From Ruminococcus sp. (GTDB taxonomy: Bacteria > Bacillota > Clostridia > Lachnospirales > Lachnospiraceae), in assembly GCA_013911065.1 (NCBI GenBank), contig JACERV010000012.1:85123-130752 (forward strand): 45,630 nucleotides of DNA, written 5' to 3'. This document shows positions 41,698 through 45,630 of this stretch, one piece after another. Numbering within the stretch: the stretch's first letter is position 1; the number at the start of each line of letters is the position of its first letter. A model generated the notes under the pieces. It was not told where the DNA came from. It ran no database searches and saw only the letters and a program-made list of their open reading frames with translations. A program made the translations under genes and the position numbers.

Positions 41698-43308
41698 TTA
41701 TATCAAATCCTCAAATTGCCTGAACACAACCTTATTCTTCCCGGTATTTTTAGCCAGATAAAGATTCTGGTCGGCCATCTGGATCAAATCACTTTTTTTG
41801 AGACATGGCTGCGCATAATAGGCGACGCCTATACTGACAGTCAGATTGCCGTTCGGCTGGGTATCCTGGTATTTAAATTCATACTCTTCTAGTGATCTTC
41901 TGATTTTTTCCGCGGCTATTCTGACCCCTTCTGCCGAAGTCTGACAGCATATCACCACAAATTCTTCTCCACCGTAACGGCACAGTATGTGGTTAGAAAA
42001 AAGGGACCCTTTTACAACATTTACAAGAGTTTTGAGAAGTTCGTCCCCGGCCTGATGTCCATTTAAATCATTGTAGATCTTAAAATAATCAATGTCGAAC
42101 ATAATCAATCCGAATTTATTTCCAGCTTTCATAGCTTCATATTCACAGTTTTGCATCTTAGAAACCCGGTCGATTTCCTGCTCCAGCCGCTCGTCAAAGA
42201 AATAACGGTTGTAGGCCTGAGTCAGCCAGTCTTTCATCACCAGGCTCCGCAATTTTTCATTCAGCCTGATTACTTCTTCTAGATTTTTTTTATGTTCTGT
42301 AATATCTTTGATGAGCATAATGGTTCCTGCATGATTGCTTTTAAAAATAACCGGGGTTATTTCCGACTGGTAATATCTTGCACCGTCGCTGGACGGACAC
42401 TGCATTTCCATACTTACCGTTGTCTGTTCCCGGACCGATGTACGAACCTTATGAATAAACTGATCTTTGTCAAAATCAGGACAGCCTCGTTTGATAACCT
42501 CACAAATATGGGCTTTTCTGGAAACTCCGTCCCAGGTCGTTATAAATGCATTATTGAAATCAACAATTTCATATTCTTCACTGAAAACGACATAAGCATC
42601 AGAAATAATATTAACAACCTTATGCAAAGCAATCGGAACAATATTTAAAAAATCCAATTTCACGATAGCCAGAATAAAAAGAATAGCAGTAACGGAAAAA
42701 ACGATATTTTCCACAGCCGCTGACCAGTCAAAGATATGAAACGTACTGAACGTGTCTGCAATCAATGAGATCAAAATACCGAAAAAAATAAGCATGGCCT
42801 GCCTGGAAAAAAAGCCAAAATTTTTAACAGAATAATGGAGAAGATAGAAAAGACCGATTCCAATGCATAAATAGGAATAGACTGTATGGACAGAAAAATA
42901 AAACCTGAAATCCTGCTCGGATGGAATCAAGCTAAAGGTTTTATAAAAAAAATTATGGTAAGAGTTAGTGAATAAGACTGCAAGGGAAACAGATGGCACA
43001 ACAAACAACAGAGCATATTTCCAAGAGAATTTAATCCTGGTATGGACAAAAATCAAACTGGTAAATAAAGTGGCCAGCGATACAAAAATAATGCCAATAA
43101 AATACATTTTTTCACTGACAGCCAATACCCATGGTATCTCTGAAAAAGTAATATAGCATAAGACTGAAGTATTCCAGGTCAACAGGCCGATTGCTATAGC
43201 CATGACGGCATAGTGAATCTGCTTTTTCTTGCTTTTTAAGGCAATTAAAAATAATAAAATCAGCATAAACAGTATAGAAATCACTAACAGAATCTGATAA
43301 ACAGCCAT
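41698..43308 (-). CDS. Membrane diguanylate cyclase with 7TM and PAS domains
   Basis: The 536 residues start with seven hydrophobic helices of the histidine-kinase N-terminal 7TM type (to ~220). A PAS domain (KVVNIISDAYVVFSEEYEIV, ending near IMLIKDITEHKKNLEEV) and a GGDEF domain follow, with GGEEF at 446 (CRYGGEEFVVICC) and NLYLAKNTGKN at the end. It should synthesise c-di-GMP. The RxxD inhibitory site is absent. GAGG precedes the ATG by 8 bases. Its promoter carries the element shared with the VOC gene. Confidence 0.93.
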   Translation of the reverse strand: MAVYQILLVISILFMLILLFLIALKSKKKQIHYAVMAIAIGLLTWNTSVLCYITFSEIPWVLAVSEKMYFIGIIFVSLATLFTSLIFVHTRIKFSWKYALLFVVPSVSLAVLFTNSYHNFFYKTFSLIPSEQDFRFYFSVHTVYSYLCIGIGLFYLLHYSVKNFGFFSRQAMLIFFGILISLIADTFSTFHIFDWSAAVENIVFSVTAILFILAIVKLDFLNIVPIALHKVVNIISDAYVVFSEEYEIVDFNNAFITTWDGVSRKAHICEVIKRGCPDFDKDQFIHKVRTSVREQTTVSMEMQCPSSDGARYYQSEITPVIFKSNHAGTIMLIKDITEHKKNLEEVIRLNEKLRSLVMKDWLTQAYNRYFFDERLEQEIDRVSKMQNCEYEAMKAGNKFGLIMFDIDYFKIYNDLNGHQAGDELLKTLVNVVKGSLFSNHILCRYGGEEFVVICCQTSAEGVRIAAEKIRRSLEEYEFKYQDTQPNGNLTVSIGVAYYAQPCLKKSDLIQMADQNLYLAKNTGKNKVVFRQFEDLI

Positions 43309-43398
43309 CCAAAAAACCTCTTTCGTATAATTTTATATCTCTAAAAATAATACACAAACTCCGACGTCTGTGCTTTTCTTTTGTACAAATTGGCTATG

Positions 43399-43437
43399 CT
43401 AATTATAACATGGCCCCTCCTATTTATCGATGTATTA
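43399..43437 (-). promoter_or_regulatory. Extended -10 promoter element B (diguanylate cyclase)
   Basis: On the minus strand ACATCGATAAAT, GAG and CATGTTATAATTAG, with TGTTATAAT as an exact extended -10, about 93 bp before the cyclase start. Element A at 37972-38010 is its relative. Confidence 0.6.
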
Positions 43438-43449
43438 TTTAATAAATAT

Positions 43450-43492
43450 AAAAAAGTTGCTTACCCTGTAAAAGAGCAAACAACCTTTTGTT
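43450..43492 (-). terminator. Terminator of the aldo/keto reductase unit
   Basis: On the minus strand AAAAGGTTG...GC pairs with GC...AACTTTT over a 12-18 base interior and is followed by TTTTTTATATTT, about 70 bp after the small ORF. Confidence 0.75.
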
Positions 43493-43561
43493 TTCGTATT
43501 CCGTATTAAATTATTTGAAAATGCTTTAAAGCATCCTTGATTGCATCTGCCTTTCATCTAT

Positions 43562-43705
43562 TTAATCAATAGCGATCTTTTTTTCTGCAAGAGTTTTTAT
43601 ACGCTCCAGAGCTCTGGGAAACCTGATTTTAAATGTTTCTTCTTGTTCTTGTGGTACATCAGTTTTAACAATTAATGTAGTAACTCCATTCATATTTGTT
43701 ACCAT
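43562..43705 (-). CDS. Hypothetical small protein after the aldo/keto reductase
   Basis: A 47-residue frame begins 5 bases after the reductase stop (GVTTLIVKTDVPQEQEETF, then RFPRALERIKTLAEKKIAID). The GGGA site is weak, and an internal ATG at 43693 is also possible. The sequence is charged and soluble and has no family I recognise. It may be a real translationally coupled peptide or the end of a lost gene. Confidence 0.4.
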   Translation of the reverse strand: MVTNMNGVTTLIVKTDVPQEQEETFKIRFPRALERIKTLAEKKIAID

Positions 43706-43709
43706 TCCT

Positions 43710-44567
43710 CTATTTCCCGCTAAACACTGGGAACATGCTGTATTCTCCGTAATCCTTAAGTTGTTCCATATTCTTAAGTTGTTCCATATCATCGTCAGAA
43801 ATCACAAAGTCCACCTGTGCGTTGTCATGCATATGCTGTGGATTTGATGTCTTAGGCAGCGGCAGAGTTTCCAACTGCAAAGTGTAGCGGATGCAGAGCT
43901 GGGGAACCGTGACACTGTATTTATCGGCTATGCGTTTTACTGCCGGGTTTTTCAAGATTTCTCCGTGAGCAATGGGTGAATATGCCTCTACGAGAATCTC
44001 CTTGCTTTGGCAGTATTCCATAAGCTGGAACGGTGTATTGCCGACATGGACGAGTAATTGGTTCACCATAGGTGCTACGGTGCAGCCGGAAAGGATATTC
44101 TCAATATCCTTCTGTGTAAAATTAGAAACACCGATAGCACGGAGTTTTCCCACTTTGTAAGCATCCTCCAGCGCACGCCATGCTTCACGGTTTCCCTCCG
44201 CATATTCTCCACCCCTGAAATCATTCCAAGGCTGGGGACTGTGGATAAGCATCAAGTCAATGTAGTCCAGCCCCATTTTTGTCAGAGAAACGTCAATGGC
44301 TTTGCTTGCCTCCTGATAGGATTTTATTTCTGCTGCGAGTTTAGTAGTCACAAATAACTCTTCGCGGGCGATGCCGCAGGAGCTGACGCCTTCTCCAACA
44401 CCACGCTCATTCTCATACGCCTGTGCAGTGTCAATGTGACGGTATCCTATTTGGACTGCTTCCTTAACAGCCTGTGCAGCCTTATCATCCTCAATGAACC
44501 ATGTGCCTAAACCCAACTTGGGGATGTTGACCCCATTGGACAGTTTATAAGTTTTATTCAATGTCAT
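43710..44567 (-). CDS. Aldo/keto reductase
   Basis: The 285-residue (beta/alpha)8 NADPH oxidoreductase carries GLGTWFIEDD, the catalytic Asp and Tyr in HIDTAQAYENE, Lys in TTKLAAEIKS, His in DLMLIHSPQPW, IGVSNFTQKDIE, and the cofactor segment PLPKTSNPQHMHDNAQ. It belongs with the 2,5-diketogluconate/methylglyoxal reductase (AKR5-like) group. Near the C-terminus an 18-bp tandem duplication adds six residues (MEQLKN repeated). The start ATG at 44567 has no strong GGAGG but gives the usual family N-terminus. Confidence 0.94.
   Translation of the reverse strand: MTLNKTYKLSNGVNIPKLGLGTWFIEDDKAAQAVKEAVQIGYRHIDTAQAYENERGVGEGVSSCGIAREELFVTTKLAAEIKSYQEASKAIDVSLTKMGLDYIDLMLIHSPQPWNDFRGGEYAEGNREAWRALEDAYKVGKLRAIGVSNFTQKDIENILSGCTVAPMVNQLLVHVGNTPFQLMEYCQSKEILVEAYSPIAHGEILKNPAVKRIADKYSVTVPQLCIRYTLQLETLPLPKTSNPQHMHDNAQVDFVISDDDMEQLKNMEQLKDYGEYSMFPVFSGK
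43755..43789. repeat. 18-bp tandem duplication inside the aldo/keto reductase
   Basis: CTTAAGTTGTTCCATAT occurs at 43755-43771 and again at 43773-43789 (period 18). It keeps the frame and duplicates MEQLKN. Confidence 0.9.
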
Positions 44568-44661
44568 ATTGCATCTCCATTTCTATTTTAGATTGTTGTA
44601 ATCCTTATTGCTGACCGTTTCCAGCCATTCATTGAACGCCCCCTCAGATCACACCTTTCTC

Positions 44662-45381
44662 CTATTTCTTAACAAGATACCGCAGCCATAGGCTGCCACC
44701 ATCCATAATTTCAGCGCTTTGTAACGAAAAGCAAATGGGTGTATTGGCAGCAAAACCGCCCTGGGTCTCAAACAAAGCAGGGGTATCTGATGAACCATCG
44801 GCAGCTGGAGCAATCACCACACTTACCTCGTCACACATACCTGCCTGAATAAACGACCAATTGAGAACACCGCCGCCACCTAACATCAGTGTTTGGATGC
44901 TAAACAGATTTTTTAGCTTATCCAGTGCAAGAGCATAGTCGAGCATATTATCTCCAGCGATGATGTAGGAAATTCCTAACTTACGCAAAAATGCTTTATA
45001 GGAGTTGCTGGCTTTACCGGTCAGCAACTCGATAACATGAGCCGTGGTATCGTTGTAGGTAAGCTCCTCTTTTTCCCATCCCAATTTGCCGGAGGGGTCT
45101 ACCGACACATAGTACATACTGGATTTCCTAGCCACATAATCTCCTGATTCTACTTTCGGCGCGTTTTCATCCAGTTCAGGTTTGCGGTACAAGGTGAAGT
45201 TATCGTCGGTGGTCACCCTCCCCGAAAGCCACCCCTGATGACGGTAGTGCGGCGACTTCCCAAAGGAAATGCGGTAAAACACATCTCCGGCGGTTTCCCC
45301 CTCCGGAGTATCCATATACTTGCCCATAATCTTTCCATCTATAGATGTAAGCATGTGACAAAAGATATACGGTCTATCCAT
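44662..45381 (-). CDS. RibD C-terminal-domain / DHFR-like reductase
   Basis: The 239 residues are a stand-alone RibD_C/dihydrofolate-reductase-like domain: FCHMLTSIDGKIMGKYMDTP, GWLSGRVTTDDNF, KLGISYIIAGDN, TLMLGGGGVLNWSFIQAGM and EVSVVIAPAADG. It lacks the deaminase half of RibD. Such proteins are NADPH reductases with unknown substrates, often controlled by MerR regulators. AGGAGG precedes the ATG. Its promoter has a 19-bp MerR-type spacer and is mirrored by a second one facing right. Confidence 0.92.
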   Translation of the reverse strand: MDRPYIFCHMLTSIDGKIMGKYMDTPEGETAGDVFYRISFGKSPHYRHQGWLSGRVTTDDNFTLYRKPELDENAPKVESGDYVARKSSMYYVSVDPSGKLGWEKEELTYNDTTAHVIELLTGKASNSYKAFLRKLGISYIIAGDNMLDYALALDKLKNLFSIQTLMLGGGGVLNWSFIQAGMCDEVSVVIAPAADGSSDTPALFETQGGFAANTPICFSLQSAEIMDGGSLWLRYLVKK

Positions 45382-45411
45382 AAAATTCCTCCTTTCAACG
45401 TTTCTTTTTAT

Positions 45412-45442
45412 ATTCTACAACTTCGAGCAAACTCAAAGTCAA
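45412..45442 (-). promoter_or_regulatory. MerR-type promoter of the RibD-C reductase
   Basis: On the minus strand TTGACT (45442-45437), a 19-bp spacer with the dyad CTTTGAGTTTGCTCGAAG, and TAGAAT (45417-45412). Long-spacer promoters with a central dyad are the mark of MerR activation. Confidence 0.75.
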
Positions 45443-45460
45443 CCCCTTTTAAGAAAAAGT

Positions 45461-45491
45461 TTGACTTTGAGTAAACTCTAAGGTTTAATAT
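45461..45491 (+). promoter_or_regulatory. Facing MerR-type promoter, reading out of the window
   Basis: TTGACT at 45461-45466, a 19-bp spacer holding TTTGAGTAAACTCTAAGG, and TAATAT at 45486-45491. It should drive a plus-strand gene beyond the window, probably the MerR regulator. An ATG with AAGGGGGG just before it at 45625 could be its start. Confidence 0.65.
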
Positions 45492-45630
45492 AGATATCAT
45501 CATTTAGTCCAGCTAAGAAATGTCAATAGAGAATTGAAAAATATTTGATGTTTCTATAGAAATAAAAAAGGGTAAATTTAATAATCCTTTTGACGTTTCA
45601 TCAAATGGCTGGTTTGAAGGGGGGATGTAT

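Noticed and set aside
1-45630. CRISPR array, prophage, insertion sequence or integrase
   Set aside because: No regular spaced repeats, transposase motifs or phage genes were seen on either strand.

Overview
The window looks like a chromosome segment of an anaerobic, low-to-moderate GC Firmicute, most like a Lachnospiraceae-type gut clostridium. The reasons are a glycyl radical enzyme with its activase, an EFR1-type flavodoxin/ferredoxin protein, a ferredoxin-nitroreductase, an FMN riboswitch over a ribD-E-BA-H operon, a BlaI/BlaR1 pair, strong GGAGG ribosome sites and SigA-type promoters. The species call is inference; no rRNA or tRNA gene was seen. Coding is dense and mostly on the minus strand, with a plus-strand block at 22.0-29.0 kb.

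1-9.6 kb (minus): a catabolic cluster. LuxR-type and IclR-type regulators lie upstream of a DASS/SLC13 anion transporter, a CoA-acylating aldehyde dehydrogenase and a two-subunit succinyl-CoA-synthetase-like acyl-CoA ligase. A separately promoted activase and glycyl radical enzyme (cut by the window edge) follow. The gene set matches the logic of anaerobic C2-sulfonate use (sulfoacetate to sulfoacetyl-CoA to sulfoacetaldehyde, with an isethionate-type C-S lyase), but the lyase's substrate cannot be read from the half that is present. A near-perfect 47-bp palindrome sits between iclR and the operon promoter.

10.2-14.2 kb (minus): a tight run of arr (rifamycin ADP-ribosyltransferase), vat (streptogramin A acetyltransferase), a Mef-like MFS efflux protein, a GrpB-family protein, an HD-domain protein and a cupin; it looks like an acquired multi-resistance operon.

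14.5-18.0 kb: EFR1 protein, two degraded genes (GNAT, Imm-5-like), an apparent padR-membrane protein-zinc ribbon-uppP operon with a PadR-like operator, and the tail of a lost methyltransferase.

18.1-22.0 kb: riboflavin operon with strong promoter, FMN riboswitch and two similar intrinsic terminators in its leader.

22.0-26.6 kb (mostly plus): C45-family hydrolase with AraC/GyrI-like regulator, a beta-lactamase-fold serine hydrolase, and HxlR divergent from an unusual arginase-fold protein across a perfect 32-bp palindrome.

26.6-33 kb: blaI-blaR1 faces a minus-strand operon of a lipoprotein, a frameshifted relative of it and a membrane-anchored Asp-box protein. Four near-identical BlaI-type operators, two per promoter region, tie the convergent units into one predicted regulon with no beta-lactamase gene beside it. 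This is the best candidate here for an undescribed system.

33-45.6 kb: two diguanylate cyclases, a csoR/P1B-ATPase efflux locus with three CsoR-type operators, VOC and YkvA-like proteins, ferredoxin-nitroreductase and ArsR, a cupin, a PQQ-type sugar dehydrogenase homologue, an aldo/keto reductase with an in-frame 18-bp duplication, and a RibD-C reductase under a pair of divergent MerR-style promoters.
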